Source: an uncultured Lachnospiraceae bacterium
Lineage (GTDB): Bacteria; Bacillota; Clostridia; Lachnospirales; Lachnospiraceae
Direction: 5' to 3'
NCBI GenBank assembly: GCA_910584945.1
Contig: CAJUDY010000013.1
Coordinates: 1-64,000 of the forward strand
Length of the DNA stretch: 64,000 bases
Shown here: positions 7,105 to 16,020 of the stretch, one piece after another
Layout: each line of letters opens with the position of its first letter
Numbering within the stretch: the first letter of the stretch is position 1
Translations under genes and position numbers: made by a program
The notes under the pieces: generated by a model
Told to the model about the DNA's origin: nothing
The model's database searches: none
Seen by the model: only the letters and a program-made list of their open reading frames with translations

Positions 7105-8145
7105 ATGATGGAGATAGGAAAGGTGCCCGAGAATGTGTTGAAACGGGCGATTTTCAGACAACTTCATACAAAGAGAGAAGAAGTGCTGGTGGGGGCCGCC
7201 GTGGGGGAAGACTGCGCGGCTGTGGAGCTTCTGCCCGATGAAGTCTTTGTACTGTCCACGGACCCGATCACTGGGACGACGAAGGATATGGGACGGCTGG
7301 CGGTGCTTGTGACGGCCAATGATCTGGCCAGTGCGGGAGCGGAACCGGTGGGCATTCTCCTGACGGTGCTCCTGCCCCCCAAGACGGAGGAATCGCTGAT
7401 CCGGCAGCTGATGGAGGAGGTGGAGCATACCTGCGGGGAACTGCATATCCAGGCCATGGGCGGCCATACGGAGATCACGGCGGCAGTGAATCAGCCTTTG
7501 ATCTCGGTGACCGGAGTTGGAAAAGTGAAAAAGGGAGCTCTTGTGACCACGGGAGGCGCCCGCCCAGGCGACGACGTGGTGGTGTCCAAATGGGTCGGCA
7601 TTGAGGGAACCTCCATTATTGCCAGAGAAAAAGAAGCAGAGCTTCTAAACCGTTTTCCGAAAACTTTTGTGGAGGCGGCAAAGGGCTTTGACAAGCTGCT
7701 CTGTGTGGTTCCGGAGGCCGCAACCGCCGTGAAGTCCGGTGTCAGCGCCATGCATGACGTGACCGAGGGCGGGATCTACGGAGCGCTCTGGGAACTGGCA
7801 GAAGCGTCCGGCATCGGACTGGAAATTGATCTAAGGGCGATCCCTGTCCGCCAGGAGACGGTGGAGATCTGCGAATATTATCGTCTGAACCCATATCAGC
7901 TCATCTCCAGCGGATGTATGCTGATGACCTCGCCGGACGGACGGAAGCTGGTCCGGGATCTTCGGGAAGCAGGGATTCCCGCCGCGCTCATTGGGCGCTG
8001 CGTGGAAGGAAAGGCGAAAAAGATCCGCAACGGAGAGGAAGAGGCTTACCTGGAACGGCCCAAGACAGATGAACTTTATAAAATCTATGATGAAATGAGA
8101 GGCAAGAGTGCTTGCGATGAGAGAGAAAATATTGACCTATATTGA
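7105..8145 (+). CDS. AIR synthase-related protein, HypE-like
   Basis: A 346-residue protein of the PurM/HypE/ThiL/SelD fold. An N-terminal ATP-binding half has VGEDCAAV and a Gly/Ala-rich stretch (TANDLASAGAEPVG), followed by GGHTE, and a C-terminal half has MHDVTEGG. These are the marks of HypE-like proteins, which activate carbamoyl groups for NiFe hydrogenase cofactor. No other hyp gene or hydrogenase is nearby, and the usual C-terminal PRIC tail of true HypE is absent, so the substrate is probably different. Its end overlaps the downstream Lrp gene by 38 nt. Confidence 0.75.
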   Translation: MMEIGKVPENVLKRAIFRQLHTKREEVLVGAAVGEDCAAVELLPDEVFVLSTDPITGTTKDMGRLAVLVTANDLASAGAEPVGILLTVLLPPKTEESLIRQLMEEVEHTCGELHIQAMGGHTEITAAVNQPLISVTGVGKVKKGALVTTGGARPGDDVVVSKWVGIEGTSIIAREKEAELLNRFPKTFVEAAKGFDKLLCVVPEAATAVKSGVSAMHDVTEGGIYGALWELAEASGIGLEIDLRAIPVRQETVEICEYYRLNPYQLISSGCMLMTSPDGRKLVRDLREAGIPAALIGRCVEGKAKKIRNGEEEAYLERPKTDELYKIYDEMRGKSACDERENIDLY

Positions 8146-8599
8146 GCGGAACAGCCGCGTGGACTTAAAAGATCTGGCGATTCTTCTTGGAACCGAGGAG
8201 GCAGCGGTTGCCAATGAGATTGCAGACATGGAAAAAGAAGGGATCATCTGCGGATATCACACCCTGATCGACTGGGATAAGACCAGCTCGGAGAAGGTGA
8301 CCGCGCTGATCGAAGTGAAAGTAACCCCTCAGAGGGGACTTGGCTTTGATAAGATCGCTGAGCGGATCTACAATTATCCGGAGGTAGACTGCGTGTATTT
8401 GATCTCTGGCGGCTTTGATTTTATGGTTACCATCGAAGGGAAGACCATGCGGGACGTGGCGCAGTTTGTGTCCGATAAGCTGTCTCCCCAGGAGTCGGTT
8501 TTGAGTACGGCGACCCATTTTATTCTGAAAAAATACAAAGACCATGGCACGATCATGGTACACCCGCAAAAAGATGAAAGGATGTTGATTACCCCATGA
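8108..8599 (+). CDS. Lrp/AsnC family transcriptional regulator
   Basis: A 163-residue regulator. Residues about 5-60 form the winged helix (LKDLAILLGTEEAAVANEIADMEKEGII) and residues about 75-150 form the RAM effector/oligomerisation domain. It overlaps the HypE-like gene and ends in an ATGA overlap with the aminotransferase, so it most likely senses an amino acid and controls the aminotransferase operon. Start choice: GTG at 8108 has GAGG 5 nt away; ATG at 8117 is also possible and would give 160 residues. Confidence 0.83.
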   Translation: MLAMREKILTYIERNSRVDLKDLAILLGTEEAAVANEIADMEKEGIICGYHTLIDWDKTSSEKVTALIEVKVTPQRGLGFDKIAERIYNYPEVDCVYLISGGFDFMVTIEGKTMRDVAQFVSDKLSPQESVLSTATHFILKKYKDHGTIMVHPQKDERMLITP

Positions 8600-9774
8600 G
8601 AAATCCATTATCAGACGTCATTGTCAATGTAAAGCCATCCGGTATTCGGAAATTTTTCGATCTGGTCAGCGAGATGAAGGACGCCATTTCTCTGGGTGTG
8701 GGCGAACCGGATTTTGATACGCCCTGGCATGTCCGTGACGAGGGAATCTATTCGCTGGAAAAAGGGCGTACGTTCTACACATCCAATGCGGGCCTGAAAG
8801 AATTAAAAGATGAGATCTCCGCTTACCTGAAGAGACGGATTCAAGTGGAATATGATCCGGCAAAGGAGATCTTGGTAACCGTGGGCGGCAGCGAGGGTAT
8901 TGATATTGCCATGCGCACCATGCTGAATCCGGGGGACGAGGTGTTGATTCCCCAGCCAAGCTATGTGTCCTATGAACCCTGCGCGGTGCTGGCAGGCGGT
9001 ACTCCTGTAATCATCGAGCTGAAAGAGGAGAACGAATTCCGGCTGACGGCGCAGGAACTTCTTGACGCCGTTACGGAGAAGACCAAACTTCTGGTACTTC
9101 CGTTTCCTAATAATCCCACCGGGGCGATTATGGAGCGGGAGGATCTGGAAGCCATTGCAAACGTCATCATCGAGAAAGACATCTTTGTGCTGTCGGATGA
9201 AATCTACAGCGAGCTGAGCTATAAAGGAGATCATGTATCCATCACTTCGCTTCCGGGCATGCGGGAGCGGACGATCCTGATCAATGGCTTTTCCAAGGCT
9301 TATGCCATGACCGGATGGAGGCTCGGCTATGCCTGCGGCCCGAAGAAGATTATCGAACAAATGTTCAAGATTCATCAGTTTGCCATCATGTGCGCTCCCA
9401 CCACTAGCCAGTATGCGGCGGTGGAGGCTATGAAAAACGGGGACGAAGATGTGGCGAGGATGAGAGAGGCTTATGATCAGAGGAGACGTTATCTGATGCA
9501 TGCGTTCAAAGAGATGGGGCTTCAGTGCTTTGAGCCTTACGGAGCGTTCTATGTCTTCCCCTGCATCAAGGAGTTCGGCATGACTTCCGACGCTTTCGCC
9601 AACCGTTTCCTGGAGGAAGAGAAAGTGGCGGTGGTACCCGGTACCGCTTTTGGAGACTGCGGCGAGGGCTTCCTTCGGATCTCCTATGCCTACTCTCTGG
9701 AGAACCTGAAGATTGCGCTGGAACGCCTTCAGAGATTCATTGAGAGGCTGAGAGAGGAACAGAAGCGGGGCTGA
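8596..9774 (+). CDS. class I/II PLP-dependent aminotransferase
   Basis: A 392-residue aminotransferase of fold type I. Visible motifs are the PNNPTG cofactor segment at 171-176, the DEIY motif at 201-204, the Schiff-base lysine K234 in SKAYAMTGWR, and the C-terminal arginine region. It resembles aspartate/aromatic aminotransferases (PatA-like). The exact amino donor is not readable. It shares an ATGA overlap with the Lrp regulator, so the two form a regulator/enzyme pair, and trmL follows after 7 nt. Confidence 0.85.
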   Translation: MRNPLSDVIVNVKPSGIRKFFDLVSEMKDAISLGVGEPDFDTPWHVRDEGIYSLEKGRTFYTSNAGLKELKDEISAYLKRRIQVEYDPAKEILVTVGGSEGIDIAMRTMLNPGDEVLIPQPSYVSYEPCAVLAGGTPVIIELKEENEFRLTAQELLDAVTEKTKLLVLPFPNNPTGAIMEREDLEAIANVIIEKDIFVLSDEIYSELSYKGDHVSITSLPGMRERTILINGFSKAYAMTGWRLGYACGPKKIIEQMFKIHQFAIMCAPTTSQYAAVEAMKNGDEDVARMREAYDQRRRYLMHAFKEMGLQCFEPYGAFYVFPCIKEFGMTSDAFANRFLEEEKVAVVPGTAFGDCGEGFLRISYAYSLENLKIALERLQRFIERLREEQKRG

Positions 9775-9781
9775 GGAAGAG

Positions 9782-10294
9782 ATGGCGCTGAACATCGTGT
9801 TATATGAGCCGGAGATTCCGGCGAATACCGGCAATATCGGAAGAACCTGCGTGGCGACCGGGACCAGGCTGCACCTGATCGAGCCGCTGGGCTTCCGGCT
9901 GGGGGAGAAAGAACTGCGCAGAGCAGGGATGGATTACTGGAAGGATCTGGATGTGACCACCTATGTGGACTATGAAGATTTTCTTCGGAAGAATCCGGGG
10001 GCGAAGATCTACATGGCGACCACCAAAGGGCCGAATCTGTATACGGAGGCTCGCTTTGAGCCGGACTGTTACCTTATGTTCGGGAAAGAGAGCGCCGGGA
10101 TTCCGGAGGAGCTCCTTTATGAGAATCAGGAAAATGCGATTCGTATTCCCATGAGGGAGCAGATCCGCTCCCTGAATCTGTCCAACTCGGTTGCAATTGT
10201 CTTATATGAAGCATTGCGGCAGCAGAATTTCGCTCATATGGAGCTTAAGGGAAAGCTTACAAAATATGATTGGAATCTAAATACTGATGAATGA
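9782..10294 (+). CDS. trmL: tRNA (cytidine/uridine(34)-2'-O)-methyltransferase
   Basis: A 170-residue SPOUT-fold methyltransferase. NIVLYEPEIPANTGNIGRT opens the protein and FGKESAGIPEELL and IPMREQIRSLNLSNSVAIVLYEALRQ build the trefoil knot that binds S-adenosylmethionine. Length and motifs match TrmL, which modifies the wobble base of tRNA-Leu isoacceptors. It lies tightly between the aminotransferase and the SleB-like gene, whose start lies inside its last codons. Confidence 0.9.
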   Translation: MALNIVLYEPEIPANTGNIGRTCVATGTRLHLIEPLGFRLGEKELRRAGMDYWKDLDVTTYVDYEDFLRKNPGAKIYMATTKGPNLYTEARFEPDCYLMFGKESAGIPEELLYENQENAIRIPMREQIRSLNLSNSVAIVLYEALRQQNFAHMELKGKLTKYDWNLNTDE

Positions 10295-11816
10295 GAAGTG
10301 GAAAATAATCATCCTACGTTTGACCTGTCTCCTGTTGATTTGTACGATCGGGGCTTCTTCTTATCATGTCTTTGCGGTGAGCAAGGAGACCCAGGATAAG
10401 ATCGATCAGCTGAAAAAAGAAAAAAGCGAGGCAGAACAGGAAAAGAAAGAGGCGGAGCAGGAAAAGGGATATCTGAACAATCAGAAATCTGAGATGGAGA
10501 ACCGCTTGAAAGAGCTGGAAAAACAGGCCAGCAGTCTGAATGAGCAGATTACGCTTCTGGAAGAAGAAGTGTCAAAAAAGGAAGCGGAGATCGAGCAGAA
10601 AAAAGAAGAAATACAGGCTGCCCAGGAAGAAGTCGACCGACAGTATGAGGATATGAAAAAAAGAATCCAGTATACATACGAAAACGGGCAGGGCGCCATG
10701 CTGAGCTATATGGCGGCAGCGCTGACCGACGGGTTGACGGATATGCTGAACCGGGCGGAATATGCCATGAACATCAGCGAGTATGACCGCAATATGCTCA
10801 ATAGCTATAAGGAATCGAAAGCCTCCCTGGAACAGCAGGAGGCAGAGCTTTTAGAGCAGCAGGAGGAATTGGCGCTCCTGGTGGAAGAGACCAGGAAGAA
10901 GAAAGAGCAGGTGGCGAGCCAGCAGAAAGCCGCCGGTTCCAAGATCAGCCAGTATGATGAGCTTCTGGGGGAGATCTCCGGGGAAGTCAGCAGCATGGAG
11001 GAATTGATCGCGGAAAAGACCAGGATTCTGAATCAGTTGATCAAAAAAGCGGAGGAAGAAGAGCGTCAGGCCCGCATCGCGGCGGCGAAGCAGGCGGCGT
11101 CTTCCATGAACGGCGGATCGATTACCACAGGAGACTCTCAGATCTCCCAGGGTTCTCTGGGACTGAGCGATTACGAGTTGATGCTCCTGGCGACCATGAT
11201 CTACTGTGAGGCGGGCAACCAGGGATGGGAAGGACAGACCGCCGTAGGTTATGTGATCATGAACCGGGTGCGAAGCGCGCTGTACCCCAACTCTCTGGAG
11301 GCGGTACTGCGTCAGTCCAGGCAGTTTGAGCCGGCGGGCTCGGGACGCTTTGATCTGGTGCTGAAAGCGGAGCAGGACCCGGATATTCCAAATATCGTGA
11401 CGCAGTCCTGCTGGGATGCGGCCCGGGCTGTCGTAAACGGGACGAGCAATGTGGGAGACTCTCTGTTCTTCCGTACCTGGGCGCCGGTTCCGAACCTGGT
11501 GGAGAACCTGAAAAACGGCGGAGTGCCTTACTGGATTATCCGGGATCATATCTTCTATTATTACTGGACGAATTATTCTTCTTCGTCCAAACCCTCCAAG
11601 GAGCCGGAGGAAGAACCGGACGATGAGGAAGAACCAGAGGAAGAGGAGCCGAAGACGCCGGAAGAGCCGGATGAGGAACCGGAGCCGCCGGATGAGGACC
11701 AGAATCCGGGAACCACGGACAATCCGGACGACACCGGGGGAGAAACTTCCCAGAATCCGCCCCAGGATATGCAGGAAGATGGCTCATCCGAAGGAAATGA
11801 AGGAATGAGAGAATAA
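10287..11816 (+). CDS. secreted coiled-coil protein with SleB-type cell-wall hydrolase domain
   Basis: A 509-residue exported protein. A signal peptide or anchor covers residues 1-32. Residues about 33-245 are a long coiled coil rich in K, E and Q, like the PcsB/CwlO regulatory helices. Residues about 290-425 are a SleB/hydrolase_2 domain (MIYCEAGNQGWEGQTAVGYVIMNR), a presumed lytic transglycosylase or amidase acting on cortex or wall. The last 80 residues are a Pro/Glu/Asp-rich tail. Coupling a CwlO-type coiled coil to a SleB domain suggests control by a membrane complex, although no FtsEX is adjacent. The start overlaps trmL by 8 nt. Confidence 0.82.
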   Translation: MNEKWKIIILRLTCLLLICTIGASSYHVFAVSKETQDKIDQLKKEKSEAEQEKKEAEQEKGYLNNQKSEMENRLKELEKQASSLNEQITLLEEEVSKKEAEIEQKKEEIQAAQEEVDRQYEDMKKRIQYTYENGQGAMLSYMAAALTDGLTDMLNRAEYAMNISEYDRNMLNSYKESKASLEQQEAELLEQQEELALLVEETRKKKEQVASQQKAAGSKISQYDELLGEISGEVSSMEELIAEKTRILNQLIKKAEEEERQARIAAAKQAASSMNGGSITTGDSQISQGSLGLSDYELMLLATMIYCEAGNQGWEGQTAVGYVIMNRVRSALYPNSLEAVLRQSRQFEPAGSGRFDLVLKAEQDPDIPNIVTQSCWDAARAVVNGTSNVGDSLFFRTWAPVPNLVENLKNGGVPYWIIRDHIFYYYWTNYSSSSKPSKEPEEEPDDEEEPEEEEPKTPEEPDEEPEPPDEDQNPGTTDNPDDTGGETSQNPPQDMQEDGSSEGNEGMRE

Positions 11817-11822
11817 AAGTTG

Positions 11823-11855
11823 AAAAAGGAGACTGCGTCAGGCGGTCTCCTTTTT
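11823..11855. terminator. bidirectional terminator
   Basis: A perfect 11-pair stem (AAAAAGGAGAC / GTCTCCTTTTT) has an 11-nt loop and T or A tracts on both sides. It lies between the convergent SleB-like gene and the beta-propeller gene. Confidence 0.88.
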
Positions 11856-11875
11856 GGGTTTGCGTACGTTCAAAA

Positions 11876-12940
11876 TTATTCGGTAATAGTGTAAAGCGCA
11901 ACCTCATCGATCTCCCGGTTGGTGGCCACAAGGACGTCTTTGCCTTCTTTATTTACGAAGTGCATGGCGTTGGCACAGCCGGTGTTCTGATCAATAAATT
12001 CGGTCCGGTAGGTACCCGCCTCTTTGTCCCAGGTGATGGCGATGGTATCTTTGGTGCCTTTTCTCCATCCTACGACCCAGGTGGGTTTGCTCAAAAGTTC
12101 GCAGGTCCAGGTGGCGTGGATCATCTCCGTCTCGGACTCTGGACGGCTGTATTTCCACTGGGGTACATAGTTACCGTGTCCGTCCAGATGATAGATGGTC
12201 AGAGAAGCGCCGTGGAACGGACTGATGCAGCCGAGTTCCAGCTGACCGTCTCCGTCGAAATCCAGCAGTACGGAATCGCTGGAGGGAAGGCCGTGGATCT
12301 TCGTGACCTCCCAGTCGGAGCCCTGGACCGCGGGCGGATCGAATACGAAGGTGCCCTCCTCACAGCCGATCAGCGCCGCGTCGTGACCGCCGCGCCGAAT
12401 CCGGGAATAGCCGTGGTTCTTTAACATTCCGTCTTTGATCAGAGTCAGGCTTAACTGGTGTTCTTCATTGTAGGAAGACAGATCCGACGGCAGTTCGGCG
12501 CCGAAGCAGGCGCCTTTGAAGCGCCAGTCCTCCTTGTATTCATGCCCGGTTTTTAAGCAGCAGACGATCAGATAATTATGTCCGGCACGGTTCAGGATTC
12601 CGAAGCGGTGAACGAAGGGAGCGCTGCACAGGGTGCGCACTTCCCAGTTCCCTTCGCCTCTGGCGGTTACGATGACGATCTTGGCGTTGGCGGAATCGTT
12701 GGGGGAATAGAACTGGTGGGTGGCCAAAAACTGTCCGTCCGCGCCGGGGACCGGCGTCATGGTCATGACTCCGCCGGGTTCGGTCCACACCGTATCCAGC
12801 TTCGTGCCGTCCTCGGAAAAAAGATAGCAGGGATCATGCTTTTCCGCGGCCACCAGAAAACAGTGCTCTCCCTTGTAGGTGAGTTCGGAGATGGCATAGC
12901 ATTTGTTCAGGTTGGATATGACTTTTTTTTCGATTTTCAT
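11876..12940 (-). CDS. FG-GAP/VCBS-like beta-propeller protein of the ula locus
   Basis: A 354-residue protein with repeated beta-strand blades (for example DFDGDGQLELGCIS, typical of FG-GAP/VCBS repeats). There is no signal peptide, so it appears cytoplasmic. It is the second gene of a two-gene operon behind ulaE, separated from it by one of the conserved hairpins. The first residues (KKVISNLNKCYAISELTY) do not resemble a known enzyme. It might bind or process a sugar acid, but that is a guess from context. The SD is GGAGG, about 11 nt from the ATG. Confidence 0.6.
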   Translation of the reverse strand: MKIEKKVISNLNKCYAISELTYKGEHCFLVAAEKHDPCYLFSEDGTKLDTVWTEPGGVMTMTPVPGADGQFLATHQFYSPNDSANAKIVIVTARGEGNWEVRTLCSAPFVHRFGILNRAGHNYLIVCCLKTGHEYKEDWRFKGACFGAELPSDLSSYNEEHQLSLTLIKDGMLKNHGYSRIRRGGHDAALIGCEEGTFVFDPPAVQGSDWEVTKIHGLPSSDSVLLDFDGDGQLELGCISPFHGASLTIYHLDGHGNYVPQWKYSRPESETEMIHATWTCELLSKPTWVVGWRKGTKDTIAITWDKEAGTYRTEFIDQNTGCANAMHFVNKEGKDVLVATNREIDEVALYTITE

Positions 12941-12960
12941 ATTAATAAGAGACCTCCTTA

Positions 12961-12998
12961 TTTAAGTTCCGCATCTGGCCTCAGACAGATGCTGCTTT
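12961..12998 (-). repeat. intercistronic hairpin element, copy E
   Basis: On the minus strand the element starts directly after the ulaE stop. CAGCATCTG pairs with CAGATGC (stem arms 12986-12992 and 12971-12977, perfect 7 bp, 8-nt loop), followed by GGAACTTAAATA and the SD of the propeller gene. Confidence 0.75.
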
Positions 12999-13844
12999 TT
13001 ATGCACATTGTTTGTCCAGAATACGGCTCATGCTTTCGCAGGCGAACTTGATATCGTCCTTCCAGCTTTCTTTTCCCACATCCCACATTTCCGTAACATA
13101 GCGCCGGATGCCAAGCTCCCATGCCTTGCCGATGATGGATTCAAAATCCACATGCCCTGTGAGGAAGGGGATCTCCCGGAATTTTCCGGGTACGGTTTCT
13201 TTTAAATGAAGCGCAAAGATGTGGTCCCGCCCGGTCTCCAGGTCTTCCAGTACGTTGGTGTGATAAGTGAGGGCGGCGTTGGTCAGGTTGCCAGAATCAG
13301 GATATACGCCCAGATAAGGATTGTCAATAAGGTTTACATATTTCATTGCCTTTTCCGTAGTGTTCATAAATTCTGTTTCCATGGTCTCGAAGCCCATGAC
13401 GATCCCTTTGGCCGAGGCCATCATGGTCGCCTTTTTTAAGTTTTCCCGGAAGAGACGTTCGCTTTCTTTCGTTCCGTCCTCGTAGTAGACGTCATAGCCG
13501 GCCAGTTGGATGATCCGGATGCCCAGATCGTCAGCGAGCTGGATGGCTTTCTCCATAATATCCATGCCGCGGCGGCGTACTTCGGGGCTGGAAGCTCCGA
13601 AAGGATATTTGCGGTGTCCGGAAAGACACATGCTGCGGATGGGAACGCCAGTGTCTTTCATGGTCTTTACGAGCTTCAGCCGCTCTTCTGCGGTCCATTC
13701 CAGGCGGGCGAGTTTCTCGTCGGTTTCGTCAATGCTGATCTCGACAAAATCATAGCCGCATTCTTTGGCGCAGAGAAGCTTTTCTTCCCAGCTCATAGCT
13801 TTTGGCATGGCTTTTTCATACAAGCCGATTGCGTATGCTTTCAT
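12999..13844 (-). CDS. ulaE: L-ribulose-5-phosphate 3-epimerase (UlaE/SgbU type)
   Basis: A 281-residue TIM-barrel sugar isomerase of the xylose-isomerase-like family. LSGHRKYPFGA, the metal-ligand glutamate in MGFETME, the aspartate/histidine pairs in DSGN and HLKE, and TVPGKFREIPFLTGHVDF are characteristic of UlaE/SgbU. The enzyme converts L-xylulose-5-phosphate to L-ribulose-5-phosphate in ascorbate catabolism. It is divergent from ulaG and shares its repeat-rich control region. The SD is AAGGAAGG. Confidence 0.9.
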   Translation of the reverse strand: MKAYAIGLYEKAMPKAMSWEEKLLCAKECGYDFVEISIDETDEKLARLEWTAEERLKLVKTMKDTGVPIRSMCLSGHRKYPFGASSPEVRRRGMDIMEKAIQLADDLGIRIIQLAGYDVYYEDGTKESERLFRENLKKATMMASAKGIVMGFETMETEFMNTTEKAMKYVNLIDNPYLGVYPDSGNLTNAALTYHTNVLEDLETGRDHIFALHLKETVPGKFREIPFLTGHVDFESIIGKAWELGIRRYVTEMWDVGKESWKDDIKFACESMSRILDKQCA

Positions 13845-13939
13845 AATCGTAACCTTCCTTTCTTATAGATGAAGTATGTCCCGAATTGTGATCTGTCAGC
13901 AGGAAGAGCATTCCTTTTTGTACGCCTGTTTTTCTTATT

Positions 13940-14300
13940 GCTCAAAACAAACATAAAACAAAACAAATAGATGGTCTATCCAAAAAACATAAAAGAACAC
14001 AAAATAGAACATATATAAAGATATAAATGATTATAATCGTTATAAAGAACATTTTCAAGAGAAAAAGAGAACATTTTTAAGTTATATTTAAAGTTTGTAG
14101 AAAACGTAAAAATAAAATTCCGTCGATTTGCATAAAAAAAACGAACATAAAAAAGAAAAACCGAAAATACATATGCGAAAAATTCGAAAAAAACCTTATA
14201 AATATGGTGCTTTTTTAAAAATTAAAAAATTGGTGAAATTATACAAAACAATGACTTCCAATGGAAAAATTCGGAAAAACAAACATAAAAACGAACAAAA
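13940..14300. promoter_or_regulatory. AT-rich divergent control region with repeated operator-like motifs
   Basis: The 537-nt gap between ulaE and ulaG holds no convincing gene. It contains repeated AACATAAAA/GAACA motifs near 13948, 13985, 14006, 14047, 14069, 14142 and 14280. The last copy (AAACATAAAAACGAACA) abuts the -35 of ulaG. Direct repeats of this kind are typical of DeoR-family operators, and a DeoR gene ends the plus-strand locus (18782). Inference: this is the UlaR-like binding region for both operons. Confidence 0.55.
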
Positions 14301-14306
14301 ATCCTC

Positions 14307-14335
14307 TTGCAATTTGAGAGTATTTAAGATATATT
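14307..14335 (+). promoter_or_regulatory. ula operon promoter
   Basis: TTGCAA (14307-14312) and TATATT (14330-14335) are separated by 17 nt, about 45 nt upstream of ulaG. An operator-like repeat lies directly upstream of the -35. Confidence 0.65.
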
Positions 14336-14381
14336 TAGGACAGAATAAAGAAAAAGAAAACGCCGAAGGAGGAATTAAGGA

Positions 14382-15485
14382 ATGAGTAAAGTCTCTGAAA
14401 TGACCCGGGAAAGCTGGATCATGAGTACTTTTCCGGAGTGGGGAACCTGGCTGGTGGAGGACATCGAGAACGAAGTCGTGAAGCCCGGCAATGTGGCAAT
14501 GTGGTGGCTGGGCTGTACCGGCGTATGGTTCAAGACTCCGGGAGGAGCAAACATCACCATTGATCTGTGGTGCGGCAATGGAAAGCGCACCCACGGGGAC
14601 GGCAAGATGAAGGTCGGACATCAGATGGCCAATATGTGCGGAGGCCGGGCGATGCAGCCGAACTTGAGGAATGTTCCTTTTGTGATTGATCCCTTTGCAT
14701 TTAAGCAGGTGGATGCGGTGCTGGCGACCCATTATCATCAGGATCATATGTCTGCAGAGTGGGCGGCCCATGTGCTGCAGAGCAAGATGACCACCACGGA
14801 TGAAAACGGCAAGGAGATTCCGGTACCCTTTATCGGGCCGAAAAAGTCGGTGGAGACCTGGGTGAACTGGGGAGTTCCGGAAGACCGGTGCGTGACCGTG
14901 AAGCCGGGAGATGTGATCAAGATCAAAGATATCGAGATTGTCTGCTTGGACAGCTTTGACCGTACCTGTATCGTTACCACCGACAAGACTGGCCCGGACA
15001 GAGAAGAGCTGACCGGAGTATGCCCCACGGATATGGATGAGAAGGCGGTCAACTATCTGGTGAAGACGCCGGGGGGGAACATCTATCACTCGGGAGATTC
15101 CCATTTCTCGATCTACTTTGCAAAGCATGGCAAGGATCATGATATCGACGTGGCCTTCGGCTCCTTTGGAGAGAATCCCATCGGTATGCAGGATAAGATG
15201 ACTTCTATCGACGTTCTGCGCATGGCAGAAAATCTGAAGTGCAAGGTGGTCGTACCGATTCACTGGGATGTGTGGACCAACTTCCAGGCGGACTGCGAGG
15301 AGATCAAGCTTCTGTATGATTTCAAGAAGGACCGCAATGAGTACAAGTTCCATCCGTTCTTCTGGCAGGTGGGCGGCAAGTACGTGTACCCGCAGGATAA
15401 GGATAAGATCTATTATCATCATCAAAGAGGTTTTGAGGACTGCTTCGAGCATCCGCAGAATATTCCGTACAGGTCCTGCCTGTAA
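14382..15485 (+). CDS. ulaG: L-ascorbate-6-phosphate lactonase
   Basis: A 367-residue metallo-beta-lactamase-fold lactonase. The metal motif THYHQDH lies at about 116-122, with further ligands in YHSGDSHF and VPIHWDVW. The opening (TRESWIMSTFPEWGTWL) is diagnostic for UlaG. It hydrolyses cytoplasmic L-ascorbate-6-phosphate to 3-keto-L-gulonate-6-phosphate. It is the first gene of the plus-strand ula operon, with the PTS genes downstream. The SD is AAGGAGG. Confidence 0.93.
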   Translation: MSKVSEMTRESWIMSTFPEWGTWLVEDIENEVVKPGNVAMWWLGCTGVWFKTPGGANITIDLWCGNGKRTHGDGKMKVGHQMANMCGGRAMQPNLRNVPFVIDPFAFKQVDAVLATHYHQDHMSAEWAAHVLQSKMTTTDENGKEIPVPFIGPKKSVETWVNWGVPEDRCVTVKPGDVIKIKDIEIVCLDSFDRTCIVTTDKTGPDREELTGVCPTDMDEKAVNYLVKTPGGNIYHSGDSHFSIYFAKHGKDHDIDVAFGSFGENPIGMQDKMTSIDVLRMAENLKCKVVVPIHWDVWTNFQADCEEIKLLYDFKKDRNEYKFHPFFWQVGGKYVYPQDKDKIYYHHQRGFEDCFEHPQNIPYRSCL

Positions 15486-15503
15486 GAGAAAGGGGGAGTG
15501 TTT

Positions 15504-15986
15504 ATGTCCACAGTATTGCAGACAATCGTAGAAAAGAAGCATTACCGTTTTATCGACGGAGAAGGGGTGACCTGGCAGGAGGCGATCCGTTTAAGCGCGG
15601 AGTCTCTGGTGGCGGACGGCAGCGTCGACGAAGATTATTATAAGCAGATCATCGCCTGCGTCGAGAAATACGGACCTTATGTCGTGTTCGAGCATAATGT
15701 CGCCATGCCCCATACCCAGGAGAACGCCGAAGGCGCGCACAAGACCGGGATTGGTTTTATGGTGTCGGAGAAGATGATTGACTTTGGGACGGATGAGGAC
15801 GGAGAGAAAAAAGAGGCGAATCTCTTTTTCACGCTTTCTTCCACCAACCCGGATGAGCATATGAGCAATATTCAGCAGCTTTCGGAGATCTTTATGAATG
15901 ACGCGCTGCTGGATGCGCTGGCGGCGGCCAGGACGCCGGAGGACATTTTGGAAGCAGAGAAGAACTATCCATGCGAAGAGTTTTAA
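15504..15986 (+). CDS. ulaC: PTS ascorbate-type IIA component
   Basis: A 160-residue EIIA of the mannitol/fructose fold, with the phosphorylated histidine likely H70 in VAMPHT and a second conserved histidine (H65) close by. It accepts phosphate from HPr and passes it to UlaB. ATG 15504 is preferred over the GTG at 15498 because AGGGGGAG lies 5-6 nt upstream of the ATG. It lies 18 nt after ulaG. Confidence 0.9.
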   Translation: MSTVLQTIVEKKHYRFIDGEGVTWQEAIRLSAESLVADGSVDEDYYKQIIACVEKYGPYVVFEHNVAMPHTQENAEGAHKTGIGFMVSEKMIDFGTDEDGEKKEANLFFTLSSTNPDEHMSNIQQLSEIFMNDALLDALAAARTPEDILEAEKNYPCEEF

Positions 15987-16020
15987 GAAACCGTTGTATC
16001 ATTTAAAAAGGAGATAAAAT

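Noticed and set aside
14128..14385. 85-residue Lys/Asn-rich frame in the ula control region
   Set aside because: It results from an A-rich stretch, contains operator repeats and the ulaG promoter, and has no SD.
14196..15542. 448-residue minus-strand frame over ulaG
   Set aside because: ulaG is certain on the plus strand, and the frame shows no domain.
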